Assembly: GCA_963771905.1 (NCBI GenBank)
Contig: CAVYVI010000015.1
Location: 186,001-250,000, forward strand
Source of the DNA: Palsa-147 sp963771905
GTDB lineage: Bacteria; Acidobacteriota; Terriglobia; Acidiferrales; UBA7541
Direction: 5' to 3'
DNA: 64,000 nt
The position numbers were made by a program, and so were the translations under genes. The notes below the pieces were generated by a model that was given only the letters and a program-made list of their open reading frames with translations, had not been told where the DNA came from and searched no databases. Below, in pieces: positions 49,999 to 59,502 of this stretch. Numbering within the stretch: the stretch's first letter is position 1; each line of letters starts with the position of its first letter.

Positions 49999-52950
49999 CT
50001 AGTGGAGCTTCGCGGCCTCGGATTTGGCAGCGATGAGGATGGGAATATCGGGGTCTGGGTCCTTCCACAGCGCGAAGAAGTCATTGTAGGCGCTGTTCGC
50101 TTTCGCAGAGTCGCCAGTGAGAGCGTAAGCGCGGGCGATCTGGAGATGCGCGAGTGCTCCGAGAGGGAAGTTCAATGTGATTCCTCGATGGTCGAGGAAC
50201 TTCTGAAACTCTGTGTCTGCCCCAGTCCCGTTGTGGGCCATGAGTTCCGCTTCGCCGCGAATGTAGACGGGATACATCGTTCCCAACTGCAATTGTGGCG
50301 GTTCGCCCAGTTCATAGGGTGCAGTCGCTTCGAGATCCACCACCGCTTGCGAAGAATTGTTGGTGTTCAGTTCTATCGCGGCCTTAATGGTTGGCAGCCA
50401 ATAGACCTTCAGGATGGTAGCCGATGCGTAGTTCTTCTCCAGCTCGTCAACGATTGCTTTTGCACGCGCGGTTTCGCCTATTCGCGCCAGCGCCAAGGCG
50501 GAAAACAATCTGACGTCCTGACCCGGCGCCAGCGCCAGCGCTGCCGCGACATCTTGCTTCGCGGCCGCCGTGTTGCCGAATTCCGCTTCCCGCAATGCGG
50601 AATTCACCTGCCATAGCGCCGCCGTTTCCTTCGATTCATTCCGCACTGCCGAATCCACGGCGCGTCGCGAGAAGTCTCGTGCTTTTTTGAGGTGCCCGTA
50701 GTAGGCCTCGGTGTCGGATTGGAAAGACAGCAGCAGGTCTTCACTTCCGGGCTTCCCTGCGGCCCATTCCACTTGCTGCTCCATCGCGGCAGCGTCGCCT
50801 TTGAGAAACGCGATTTGATAGAGTGCCCAGTGCAGGTAATCCCCCTCGAGGTTGCGCTGTTGAGCCTGCTCGAGCACTTTTCTCGCGTCATCCGGCCGGT
50901 TCAATGCGAGGTAATCCAGCGCGAGGTTGCCGTATCCGACGACTGCATTTGGTTCCAATCGCATCGACGCTTGAGTTTCAATTACAGCCTTATCGTACTG
51001 CCCGAGCATGTGATACATATCGCCCAAGTTGCCCGGAGGCACCATATCCTGCGGATAGCTCTTGCCCCACAATTCGTAGACTTGGCTGGCCTGCTCTAAC
51101 TCCCCCGTGACGAAACTGTAGTACAAGGCAGAGATACGATATTTTTCACGTTCACTGACGTGATCCCGTAGCGCATAAGCCTTCTTGACATTCTCAGCTG
51201 CCAGGCTGGCTTGTCCGAGGTTGCCATACGAGAGCCCCAAAGTCGCGTAGGCTAGAGCAAAATTCGGGTCGAGTTCGAGGGCACGTTTCATGAACGGAAT
51301 CGCCGCGGCGTCTCCTTTTGTGCGCTGGGTTGTGACACCCATGCTAAAAGCTTTCAGCGCTTCAAGCGATGTCGTCGTGGCTTCCACGGGAACGTCGAAC
51401 CTCTGGACCGATGCCAGCGATTCTCCAAGCTTTGCTCGAAGGCTCACTGCGGCTCTGTCCAGTGATTTCAGGACGTCCTGCTTCGTCGCAGCCTCTTCCT
51501 GTTCCTCAGCCAGCGTATCCCCGCTGCTGCAACCCACCGCATCGATGCCAACCACGTACTGGCCGCCCAGATTCGAAATCGAACCCAAGAGAATCGCTTT
51601 GCTGCCTGTCCGCACGCAGAGCTCTCTCGCTACGTCGCGCGTGATGCGGTCATTTTCGGGGCGTCCCATCAGCCGCAGTGTCTCTTCCACTTTGCGTTCG
51701 GAGAGAATGTTGAGAAAGGGAGATTGTCCGAGCTGGACGGCGAGCGCCTGCTTCAACGCGTCGTCAAAGACAGGATCTCCAGTCGTGTTATCGAAATCGG
51801 CGAGGACGACGGTGTCCTTCTCGGTGAGCGGCGCGGCGGGACGCGGGCGGAAGTAAATACCTGCCGCGATCAACGCGGCAATGACAACGACAGCGGCGGG
51901 AACCATAATTTTCCAGCGAATGCCCGGGCGTTGTTCTGCTACAGCCGGAACCGCGCGAGAAGAAGCGACTTTCTGTTTGCCGCTCGAAGGCTGACGACTT
52001 GAGGCTGTCTGCCCGACAGCTTCGGCGTCATCGTCCGTGACCGCCTTCCGGCCCGTGTCGGTGTCTCGCTTCAACCGTTGCAAGTCCGCGCGCATCTCCG
52101 CAGCGGATTGGTAGCGGAGCTTCTTGTCCTTCTCCAAAGCCTTGTTGATGAGGTCTTCCAGTCTTGGAGGAATGTCCGGATTCAATCGCATCGGCGGCGC
52201 GGGAGCGCGGGTCAGGATGGCGTTGGTAATCAGCGCCGGACTGTCTCCACGGAAGGGCAAGGTCCCGGTGGCCATTTCGTAAAGAACAACTCCAAAGGAA
52301 AACAGGTCCGTTCGTGCATCCAAATCCTTGGCGCCTAACTGTTCGGGTGACATATAGGCAACGGTGCCGACCGTCGTCCCCGGACTCGTTAGGTGCTCCG
52401 CGCTGACTTCTTCCTTCGCACTCGTGGCGAGCGTGTCCTCCAAGGTCGCGGCGTCCCGCTTCGCTGTCAGCTTGGCCAAACCGAAATCCAGAATTTTCGC
52501 GTGCCCTCGTTTTGTTACGAAGATATTCGCCGGTTTGATATCGCGGTGGACGATGCCTTCCCCGTGGGCGGCGTCGAGCGCGTCCGCAATTTCGATGGCG
52601 AGATTGAGGAGATTGTCTGTTTCCACCGGGCGGCCGCCGATGAGGTGCTTCAATGTTTGGCCGTCCAAGAATTCCATTACGATATAAGCGCGGCCGTTCT
52701 CCTCGCCAATGTCGTAAATGGTGCAAATGTTGGGATGGTTCAGCGCGGAAGCCGCCTCTGCCTCACGCCGAAAGCGTTCGAGCGACTGAGGGTCGCGTGC
52801 CAATTCTTCCGGAAGAAATTTCAGACCGACGGCGCGATGCAGTCGAGTGTCTTCCGCTTTGAAGACGACACCCATGCCCCCACCCCCGAGTTTTTCGAGG
52901 ATGCGGTAATGGGAAACTGTTTGATTGAACGGCGATTTAGAATCAGGCAT
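49999..52950 (-). CDS. Ser/Thr protein kinase with TPR sensor region
   Basis: The 983-residue protein has an N-terminal PknB-type kinase: LGGGGMGVVFKAED (21-34), K44 in VGLKFL, HRDIKPAN (D137), DFGLAK 155-160, and AYMSPEQLGAKDLDARTDLF. After a linker is one membrane helix (MVPAAVVVIAALIAAGIYFR). A FlgO/TolB-N-like domain follows (VLADFDNTTGDPVFDDALKQ, LSERKVEETLRLMGRPENDR) and then about eight TPR-like helices (LELDPNFALAYATLGLSYGN, YDKAVIETQASMRLEPNAVV). The periplasmic part differs from kinase 1, although the kinase domains are close paralogues. Substrates are unknown. It lies in the same inserted region as the IS110 element. Confidence 0.92.
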   Translation of the reverse strand: MPDSKSPFNQTVSHYRILEKLGGGGMGVVFKAEDTRLHRAVGLKFLPEELARDPQSLERFRREAEAASALNHPNICTIYDIGEENGRAYIVMEFLDGQTLKHLIGGRPVETDNLLNLAIEIADALDAAHGEGIVHRDIKPANIFVTKRGHAKILDFGLAKLTAKRDAATLEDTLATSAKEEVSAEHLTSPGTTVGTVAYMSPEQLGAKDLDARTDLFSFGVVLYEMATGTLPFRGDSPALITNAILTRAPAPPMRLNPDIPPRLEDLINKALEKDKKLRYQSAAEMRADLQRLKRDTDTGRKAVTDDDAEAVGQTASSRQPSSGKQKVASSRAVPAVAEQRPGIRWKIMVPAAVVVIAALIAAGIYFRPRPAAPLTEKDTVVLADFDNTTGDPVFDDALKQALAVQLGQSPFLNILSERKVEETLRLMGRPENDRITRDVARELCVRTGSKAILLGSISNLGGQYVVGIDAVGCSSGDTLAEEQEEAATKQDVLKSLDRAAVSLRAKLGESLASVQRFDVPVEATTTSLEALKAFSMGVTTQRTKGDAAAIPFMKRALELDPNFALAYATLGLSYGNLGQASLAAENVKKAYALRDHVSEREKYRISALYYSFVTGELEQASQVYELWGKSYPQDMVPPGNLGDMYHMLGQYDKAVIETQASMRLEPNAVVGYGNLALDYLALNRPDDARKVLEQAQQRNLEGDYLHWALYQIAFLKGDAAAMEQQVEWAAGKPGSEDLLLSFQSDTEAYYGHLKKARDFSRRAVDSAVRNESKETAALWQVNSALREAEFGNTAAAKQDVAAALALAPGQDVRLFSALALARIGETARAKAIVDELEKNYASATILKVYWLPTIKAAIELNTNNSSQAVVDLEATAPYELGEPPQLQLGTMYPVYIRGEAELMAHNGTGADTEFQKFLDHRGITLNFPLGALAHLQIARAYALTGDSAKANSAYNDFFALWKDPDPDIPILIAAKSEAAKLH

Positions 52951-53281
52951 TCCGCGGGAATGTTAAGCTCGCTGGGAAGGCAAGTCAACGTGAAGGGAAG
53001 TTCAGTAGTGAGTAATTTTCGCTAATCGCGTGATCCGGCCCGTCGATACTGTCCGAACCAAGAGTGCCAAATTCTCTCTGCGCTGCGGAAGGAGCAGTGC
53101 GTTCGGGCGAATCGCCGGAGGAATCTTCATTAATGACGTCATTTGTTAACTGGCCGGCTGAAAACCGCGCCATGCGGAATCGCCATTCCCTGCCAGCCAT
53201 CCGGCCAGTGGCGGTCAAAGCTGAATCCGGGCTGGTCCGAGCCTTGCTCGCGGAATTTCTCGTCGAGGCTTAACTAATGGG
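52951..53281. other. Spacer before the IS110 element
   Basis: No gene recognised. The kinase promoter should lie near its left edge. TTAACTAATGGG at 53270-53281 marks the left flank of the IS110 element. Confidence 0.5.
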
Positions 53282-54499
53282 ATGGTCCGCCGCTTTCACT
53301 GAGCCAGCAGCCTGTGTATGAGAGGCTTGCGGAGGAGGCGTCCCATGGAACTACACACCATCGGCATTGATCTTGGTAAAACAGTTTTTCATCTGGTCGG
53401 GCTAGACTTGCGCGGCGAGGTCGTGGTGCGCAAGAAGTTCTCGCGCATGCAGCTGCTGCGCTTCACCGCCAACGTACGCGTCGAGTTGATTGGCATGGAA
53501 GCCTGCGGGGGTGCGCATTTTCTCGGTCGGGCACTGCGGGAACAGGGACACGACGTGCGGCTGATACCCGCGCAGTATGTGAGGCCGTACGTGAAAACGA
53601 ACAAGAGCGACTACATCGATGCTGAGGCGATCGCCGAGGCTGTCGCACGGCCGACGATGCGCTTCGTGCCGATCAAGACTGATGACCAGCTGGATATGCA
53701 GTCCCTGCACCGGGTGCGCGAGCGCTGGGTAATGCGTCGCACGGCAGTCATCAACCAGATTCGTAGCTTGCTACTGGAACGTGGCATTACTCTGCGGAAG
53801 GGACGGCGCTATGTGGATGCTGGTTTACCACTGATCCTGGAAGACGCCGACGCGAAACTATCCGGCGCATTGCGCATGCTGCTGGCCCAACTGAAGCTGG
53901 ATCTGGATCAGTTGGCTATACGGATTGACGAGGCCGATGCGGTGATCCAGAAGACCGCTCATGAAAACGAAGCCTGCCAACGGCTGATGGCCATCCCTGG
54001 CATCGGACCAGTCACGGCCACCGCCCTGATCGCGGCGATCGGCAACGGAGGGGCCTTCCGCAAGGGGCGAGAGTTCGCAGCCTGGTTGGGGATCGTTCCG
54101 CGTGAGCACTCCACCGGCGGCCAGCAGAAGCTTCTCGGTATCAGCAAACGTGGTAACTCCTACTTGCGAAGACTATTCGTGCAAGGCGCACGGGCGGTGA
54201 TGCAACAGCACACCAAGCAGTCATCCGGTCTGAGTGCGTGGCTGGCACAGCTCACATCGCGCACGCACCACAACGTCGCCGCCGTAGCGTTAGCGAATAA
54301 GCTCGCTCGCATGGCCTGGGCCGTGCTCGCAAAGAATGAACAATATCGGCCTCCTGTGTTGGCCAATGCGGCTGCAAGCTAGCGACTACTGCGGAGACCA
54401 TGATTTCCTGCCAGGTCTGCTGGCGAACAAGGAGATGGCACAACGGTCGAACCCGGCGCTCTCCAAACCCGTACCCGGAAGAAGTCTCTCAAGACTGAT
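53282..54499 (+). mobile_element. IS110/IS1111-family insertion sequence flanked by a 12-bp direct repeat
   Basis: TTAACTAATGGG occurs at 53270-53281 and 54500-54511, enclosing about 1.2 kb with one transposase. The right copy overlaps the stop codon of the SBP56-like gene, so the right copy is probably native and the left the duplication or the element's end. Terminal inverted repeats were not evident, as usual for IS110. Exact ends are uncertain. Confidence 0.8.
53345..54382 (+). CDS. IS110-family transposase (DEDD)
   Basis: From ATG 53345 (GGAGGAGG upstream) the product has 345 residues, beginning ELHTIGIDLGKTVFHLVGLD (D9 of the RuvC-like DEDD active site). KTNKSDYIDAEAIAEAVARP holds two more acidic residues. 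The C-terminal Transposase_20 part has MAIPGIGPVTATALIAAIGN, REFAAWLGIVPREHSTGGQQ and KLLGISKRGNSYLRRLFVQG, including the conserved Ser proposed as nucleophile region. It is full length with no stop. It moves the element by a recombinase-like, often site-specific mechanism, consistent with the flanking repeat. Confidence 0.93.
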   Translation: MELHTIGIDLGKTVFHLVGLDLRGEVVVRKKFSRMQLLRFTANVRVELIGMEACGGAHFLGRALREQGHDVRLIPAQYVRPYVKTNKSDYIDAEAIAEAVARPTMRFVPIKTDDQLDMQSLHRVRERWVMRRTAVINQIRSLLLERGITLRKGRRYVDAGLPLILEDADAKLSGALRMLLAQLKLDLDQLAIRIDEADAVIQKTAHENEACQRLMAIPGIGPVTATALIAAIGNGGAFRKGREFAAWLGIVPREHSTGGQQKLLGISKRGNSYLRRLFVQGARAVMQQHTKQSSGLSAWLAQLTSRTHHNVAAVALANKLARMAWAVLAKNEQYRPPVLANAAAS

Positions 54500-54502
54500 T
54501 AA

Positions 54503-55765
54503 CTAATGGGGAAGAGAGCGCAGCGCATTCCATCCTGGCCAGGAGTGATTCACTCCAACAAAGGCCGAATACATTTGCGCAGACCAACCTGTGACACTCT
54601 CACTTTTCGCTTGCGGCGACGCGGCGGACCATACATTCCCGGTGATCATGTCCACATTCGCGATCAGAATGCGGGTGGAAAGCTTGCCGTAACCGGTGAT
54701 AACGACGCGATTGCCGCCCGGTTCAAGGGCCAACCAGTGGGGAAGATCCTCGGGACCGAGCGTGATTCGCCCGACTTCGACGGGATTGGATGGATCCGAT
54801 ACGTCGAGACTCACGATGCAATGAATGCTCTGAAGAGCCTCGAGCCAAAAGTGCCCTGCGACAACCGGAAGCGCGCAGGTTCGAGCACCGAAATCGTAAA
54901 CCAAAGTTGCAGAAGGATTCGTTCCTTCCAGGCCGTCGATCCGGTAGAGCCCACAATTGAACGTGCCGGCTAAAACCGTGCGTCCATCAGCGAGGAGGCG
55001 TGGTTCCGAGGAACCGGTGGCGATCACTGGATTTTTATGAATGTGGGGCAGGACGATGGTTTTCATCAATTTGAGATCGGAGAGGCGCCATACCTGAACG
55101 ACGTGGCTTACTCCCTTGTTGTCCATGTCGAAGCTGGTAGAGACAACACGGTCGAGAGGAGGCACGACTTCGAGGCTGTAAGGGCGAATGAAACTTTCGA
55201 CGCGCGGATCGGCAGCGGCGGAAGAGCGCACGACGTGGCCCGCCGGGTCGAGTTCGACGAGCGCGCCGGGCGCGGTGTCATCGTTGGTCCCCTGCTGGTA
55301 CGTAGCGAGGGTGTTGCCGTTCGGCAATCCCACATAGCTGTGTGGATGGGTGAAATTTCCGGCCGCTTCAAATGAAGCTGTTAACTGCGGGTGAAGCGGA
55401 TCGCGCAAGTCGAAAATGAAAGTTTTGCCGGCATCGAAATCATTTGCAAAGAGTAAGTCGTCCGCGGGCATCGCGTAGTTCGTGTGGTGCGGCATCATCG
55501 CTGAATTCGCGACGGGAAGCGTGGTAACCAGGCGCCCGTAGCGCGGCTCGGCCGGCGTCACATCCAGGACGGCCAGAAAATCGGTTCCCTGAAGAGCGCC
55601 GTCGGTTTGGCCGTACATGGCGGCGAGGTTCATTTCCCCCGCCCAGACAAAGAGGTACGAGCCAGTAGCCGGGAGCGGAGCTGCTCGATCAGCGCGAACG
55701 ATCGACACGCAGCCTACAATCGCGACGAGCGCCAGAACTAGAGCTGCTGTGGTTTTGTGTTCCAT
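54503..55765 (-). CDS. Exported beta-propeller protein, SBP56-like
   Basis: The 420-residue protein has a signal peptide (AALVLALVAIVGCVSIVRAD). The rest shows repeated strand patterns of a seven-bladed propeller: SAMMPHHTNYAMPADDLLFA, FTHPHSYVGLPNGNTLATYQ, VLPHIHKNPVIATGSSEPRL, DGRTVLAGTFNCGLYRIDGL, and HWLALEPGGNRVVITGYGKL. The His-rich stretches (PHHTNY, THPHSY, PHIHKN) recall the metal/selenium-binding region of SBP56/methanethiol-oxidase proteins, but the characteristic Cys pair is not clear, so the assignment is tentative. The stop is inside the 12-bp repeat flanking the IS110 element. Confidence 0.7.
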   Translation of the reverse strand: MEHKTTAALVLALVAIVGCVSIVRADRAAPLPATGSYLFVWAGEMNLAAMYGQTDGALQGTDFLAVLDVTPAEPRYGRLVTTLPVANSAMMPHHTNYAMPADDLLFANDFDAGKTFIFDLRDPLHPQLTASFEAAGNFTHPHSYVGLPNGNTLATYQQGTNDDTAPGALVELDPAGHVVRSSAAADPRVESFIRPYSLEVVPPLDRVVSTSFDMDNKGVSHVVQVWRLSDLKLMKTIVLPHIHKNPVIATGSSEPRLLADGRTVLAGTFNCGLYRIDGLEGTNPSATLVYDFGARTCALPVVAGHFWLEALQSIHCIVSLDVSDPSNPVEVGRITLGPEDLPHWLALEPGGNRVVITGYGKLSTRILIANVDMITGNVWSAASPQAKSESVTGWSAQMYSAFVGVNHSWPGWNALRSLPH

Positions 55766-56054
55766 ACTCTGCCCTTCGGCTGGATTTGTGATCTAGAACT
55801 TTGGCTTGCGCAGAGTACCTTCCGGCTGCGCTCGACGCAACAAGTATGCTGCCGGAGCAGAGCACCGCGAGAATGGCGAGGTTCCGACGACCGGGCAACC
55901 ATACAGTTTGGTGAGGGGAGTACAAATTGGAAATCTAGGATAAATTATTGGCGCGTCAGAGAGCCGAATGGTGGAAAGGCCTCACCTCCAAAAAAGATGG
56001 GATACATTGTGCCGCCGAAAACGGTGCGGACTAGCTCACGACAGGAGACGCAGA

Positions 56055-57761
56055 ATGCGATTTTTGTTGACGAGTTTTCTTTTGGTGACATTCATAATCG
56101 TGCCGATGGCTAACGCGCAAACGGATTCGCCGGAAAAGCTGCGCCAACTGGCGCACGAATACTATCAATGGCGCGATGAAAACGATCCGGTTGGGAGCAG
56201 CGATCAGGGTCTGCATACGTGGGACGACAAGCTGATGGATTATTCGGAGAGGGCCGTTGCAGCGCGGCGGAAGCACGTCGTGGAATTGCTGACGCGGATC
56301 GACGCGATGAAAACCGATTCGTGGGCGAAGGACGACCGAATCGACTGGTTGCTCTTCCGCGCGGAACTGGAACGCGTCGCGTTCTTCGACCGCGTCATTC
56401 GTTCGGAAGAGACCGACCCGCAGACATACACGAGCCAGTGCAACAATGCGATTTTTTCGCTCTTGAAGAAAGATTATGCGCCAGGGCGGACGCGAGCGAT
56501 GGCGGCGACGGCACGGATGGAGCAGATGCCCGCGCTTCTCGAACAGGGGGAGCGAAATCTGACGGAGCCGGTGCGGCTGTACGCGCGGCTCGCGATTGAT
56601 TCGGCGCGGTCGAGCGACACGCTCTTCACCGACAGCCTGATGACGATCACGAAGGAACTTTCGCCGGATGAGATGCAGGAGCTGGTGCGGGCGCGCGACG
56701 CGGCGATTGCGGCGCTGCACGGTTACGCGGATTGGCTGGAGCAGCGGATACCGAAGATGGCGGAATTCCAGCCGATGGGGGAGGCCAATTACAACTACCT
56801 GCTGAAACATGTTTATCTGCTCCCGCTCGACGCCGAGCAGGTGGCCATGCTGGGAAAAGTGGAATTGGCGCGAGCCCGTGCTCTGGAAGCGCTGCTGCCG
56901 GATCCATCGCTTGCGGATCCGAATCCGGCGCGGAGCAAGCACATTCCGAAGGACCAGCAAGCGTTTCTGGCGGCGTACGAGAGCCGCGAAGCGGAGATGA
57001 TCCAGTTTCTGCGCGATCATCATCTTGTCACGCTGCCTCCGTATCTCGGGCAATTTCATATTCGCGAGCTGCCGGATGCGTTCAAGCCGACAAGTCCGGG
57101 AGGATTCATGAATCCTCCCGGCGTGTATGACAAGGACAGCAGCGGTTTTTATTTCATTCCTTCGTACGATCCGGAGAGTAAGAATTTTTATATTCGCGCG
57201 GCCATTGAAGATCCGCGGCCGATTTTGGGGCACGAAGGAATTCCGGGGCATTTTCTCCAGCTTTCGATTGCGAATCATTTGACGGATGAAATCCGGCGCG
57301 AGCATTCCGATGGAGTGTTTGTAGAAGGATGGGCGCTCTACACGGAGGAAATGCTGATGCGGACCGGTTTGTATCCGGAGAATTCGGCAGCGCAAGGGCA
57401 GATCTTGCGACTGACGCGGTACCGAGCGGCGCGGATCGGCGTGGACGTGAATTTGCATACGGGGCGATGGACGATCGAGCAGGCTGTGAAGTATTTCATG
57501 GTAGCGGGCGGGTTGGACCGCGAGGCGGCGGAAGGCGAAGCGGCTGGGGCTGCGTCCGAGCCGACGCAGAAGATCACGTACATGGTGGGCAAGTGGCAGA
57601 TTTTGCAGTTGCTGGGGCGGTATCGGGAGCAGCAGGGTGACGATTTCCAGCTCGGGAAATTTCACGATGCGCTGTTGGCGAATGGGAGTTTGCCGCTCTC
57701 GGTGGTCGAATGGATCATGTTGGATGATCGGAGCGATGTGGATGCGGCGTTGAAAAGATAG
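56055..57761 (+). CDS. DUF885-family exported peptidase-like protein
   Basis: From ATG 56055 (AGGAGACG upstream) the product has 568 residues. Residues 1-22 are a signal peptide (RFLLTSFLLVTFIIVPMANA). The long helical body is typical of DUF885; the gluzincin-like motif is RPILGHEGIPGHFLQLSIAN (HEGIPGH, about 393-399), followed by GWALYTEEMLMRTGLYPENS with the third ligand Glu. RLTRYRAARIGVDVNLHTGR and HTGRWTIEQAVKYFMVAGGL are also conserved. DUF885 proteins are probable zinc peptidases of unknown substrate. It is in the inserted block between rsmB and the PASTA gene. Confidence 0.9.
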   Translation: MRFLLTSFLLVTFIIVPMANAQTDSPEKLRQLAHEYYQWRDENDPVGSSDQGLHTWDDKLMDYSERAVAARRKHVVELLTRIDAMKTDSWAKDDRIDWLLFRAELERVAFFDRVIRSEETDPQTYTSQCNNAIFSLLKKDYAPGRTRAMAATARMEQMPALLEQGERNLTEPVRLYARLAIDSARSSDTLFTDSLMTITKELSPDEMQELVRARDAAIAALHGYADWLEQRIPKMAEFQPMGEANYNYLLKHVYLLPLDAEQVAMLGKVELARARALEALLPDPSLADPNPARSKHIPKDQQAFLAAYESREAEMIQFLRDHHLVTLPPYLGQFHIRELPDAFKPTSPGGFMNPPGVYDKDSSGFYFIPSYDPESKNFYIRAAIEDPRPILGHEGIPGHFLQLSIANHLTDEIRREHSDGVFVEGWALYTEEMLMRTGLYPENSAAQGQILRLTRYRAARIGVDVNLHTGRWTIEQAVKYFMVAGGLDREAAEGEAAGAASEPTQKITYMVGKWQILQLLGRYREQQGDDFQLGKFHDALLANGSLPLSVVEWIMLDDRSDVDAALKR

Positions 57762-57993
57762 GGGCGCTCAGACTGTTGAATTCTCTCGGCGACAATTCCC
57801 TGTCGATGCGACCTCGGGAGCCGCGCGCGGCGGTGCTGGCACAAAGTCCTCACCTCTAGACAGGCGAGCTACATTAAGAAGAGGCGTGCCCCATGCGATG
57901 AGCTGAAACATATGCATGCCCGGCAGGCCTGCGCACATTGCGGTGGAGTTTCCCTTGCCGGTGTCAGGGCTGTCGGCCAAAATAAGGGCGGTC

Positions 57994-58719
57994 ATGAACT
58001 TTCAAGAGCGAATTCAATGGATCGGGCGGATGGCGCTGCTGTTATTCGTCCTTTGCTCGGCCGCGTTCCTGAGCGCGATCACGGCGATGCGACTGGCGAT
58101 TCAAGGGCGCGAAGTCATTGTGCCGGACGTCACCGGACAATCGCTCGTCGACGCGCAAACGAAGCTGCAAGGCCGAGGACTGGGGATGAAGATCGAGGAC
58201 CGTACGTACAACGGGTTAACGATTGACGCGGTGGTGCGGCAGAGCCCGCCGTCGGGAATGCGCGTGAAGGTCGGGCAGTACGAGCACGTGGTCCTGAGTC
58301 TTGGCCCGCAGGAAGCAAAGATACCGAGGGTCTCGGCCATGAGCCTGCGCGCGGCACGAATCGAACTCCTGCGCGGCGGTCTACAGGTGGGCGAAGTCTC
58401 GAACAGCTACTTCGGGGACGCGCCGGTGGATGATGTCCTGATGCAGGATCCGTCGCCGGGTGCGACGGATGCGACGAGCTCGCACGTCGATCTGCTGGTG
58501 TCGCAGGGGGCAAGGCTCGCGGCGTATGTGATGCCGGATTTTCAAGGTTCGGTGCTCGCGGATGCGGGAGCGAAAATAACGTCTGCGGGATTGAAAATCG
58601 GGAAAGTCTCGTTCGCACCGGAAAGCGGCGTGGCGCACGGAATAATCACGGGGCAGACGCCGCTGCGCGGCTCGCGAGTGGATCCGAGCATACCGATCGA
58701 CCTTGAGGTTGCCGAATAG
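57994..58719 (+). CDS. PASTA-domain membrane protein
   Basis: From ATG 57994 the product has 241 residues: one N-terminal helix (IGRMALLLFVLCSAAFLSAI) and three PASTA domains. The first is IVPDVTGQSLVDAQTKLQGR with GLGMKIEDR, the second IPRVSAMSLRAARIELLRGG, and the third YVMPDFQGSVLADAGAKITS with AGLKIGKVSF. PASTA domains bind peptidoglycan fragments or beta-lactams in kinases and penicillin-binding proteins; here no kinase or transpeptidase part is present. It precedes rpe and bamD in the same direction, so it may take part in envelope assembly. The about 100 bases before rpe are without a gene. Confidence 0.9.
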   Translation: MNFQERIQWIGRMALLLFVLCSAAFLSAITAMRLAIQGREVIVPDVTGQSLVDAQTKLQGRGLGMKIEDRTYNGLTIDAVVRQSPPSGMRVKVGQYEHVVLSLGPQEAKIPRVSAMSLRAARIELLRGGLQVGEVSNSYFGDAPVDDVLMQDPSPGATDATSSHVDLLVSQGARLAAYVMPDFQGSVLADAGAKITSAGLKIGKVSFAPESGVAHGIITGQTPLRGSRVDPSIPIDLEVAE

Positions 58720-58818
58720 CAGACCGAGCTTCCGCCATCACGCTCCCCATTTCAGCGAAAGCCCGCCCGTTCGATTCCGCGTCTATGCTAGAATTTGCGT
58801 GCCTGTGATGAAAATGGC

Positions 58819-59502
58819 ATGAAAAGACATTCCCTCGAGATCGCCCCGTCCGTCCTGGCAGCCGACTTGGCGTCGCTGGCTTCCGAAGTGCGGAAAGTCG
58901 AGGCCGCGGGCGCGACGCTGATCCATTTCGACGTAATGGACGGCCACTTCGTCCCGAACATTTCGATGGGGGTACCTGTCCTCGCTTCGCTCCGCAAGGC
59001 AACCCGACTGCCCCTAGACGTGCATCTGATGATCGAGCGCCCGGGGGAGTTCGTCGAGGCTTTCGCGAAGGCAGGTGCAAACCGCATTCTGGTCCATCAG
59101 GAAGCGACGGCGCATCTGGATCGCGTTCTGACACAAATTCGCGATCTGAAGGTTGAAGCGGGCGTGGCCATCAATCCGGCGACCCCGGTGGCTACGTTAA
59201 GCGAAGTGCTTGATCGGGTGGACACGGTACTGGTGATGTCCGTGAACCCCGGTTTCGGGGGACAATCCTTCATCCCCGGGGCGCTATCGAAAATTCGGGA
59301 GTTGAAAGCGCTGAGGTCGCGCTACAATACGTTTCGAATTGAAGTGGATGGAGGGGTGGGGCTCGAGAACGTCGTGGAGCTGGTCCAAGCGGGAGCGGAA
59401 ACGCTGGTGGCGGGAACGTCGATTTACGGGACCGCAGATCCAGCCGCGACATTTCGAGAGATGCAGAGCCTGGCACAGGAAGCCCTAACGCAGAAGGTGT
59501 GA
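58819..59502 (+). CDS. rpe: Ribulose-phosphate 3-epimerase
   Basis: From ATG 58819 the product has 227 residues (MKRHSLEIAPSVLAADLASL); an upstream TTG at 58795 is a less likely start. The TIM-barrel motifs are present: HFDVMDGHFVPNISMGVPVL (metal-binding His and Asp), PLDVHLMIERPGEFVEAFAK, VMSVNPGFGGQSFIPGALSK, and FRIEVDGGVGLENVVELVQA with AGTSIYG at the end. It interconverts ribulose 5-phosphate and xylulose 5-phosphate. Its TGA overlaps the ATG of the bamD gene, so translation is coupled. Confidence 0.95.
   Translation: MKRHSLEIAPSVLAADLASLASEVRKVEAAGATLIHFDVMDGHFVPNISMGVPVLASLRKATRLPLDVHLMIERPGEFVEAFAKAGANRILVHQEATAHLDRVLTQIRDLKVEAGVAINPATPVATLSEVLDRVDTVLVMSVNPGFGGQSFIPGALSKIRELKALRSRYNTFRIEVDGGVGLENVVELVQAGAETLVAGTSIYGTADPAATFREMQSLAQEALTQKV

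Noticed and set aside
54503..55765. Functional link between the SBP56-like propeller protein and the candidate selenoprotein
   Set aside because: The genes are 45 kb apart, SBP56 proteins do not need selenocysteine, and the family assignment is tentative.
56031..57665. A 544-codon minus-strand open frame
   Set aside because: It is antisense to the DUF885 gene, which has a signal peptide and HEGIPGH motif; the antisense translation is rich in Arg, Gln and His without a domain.
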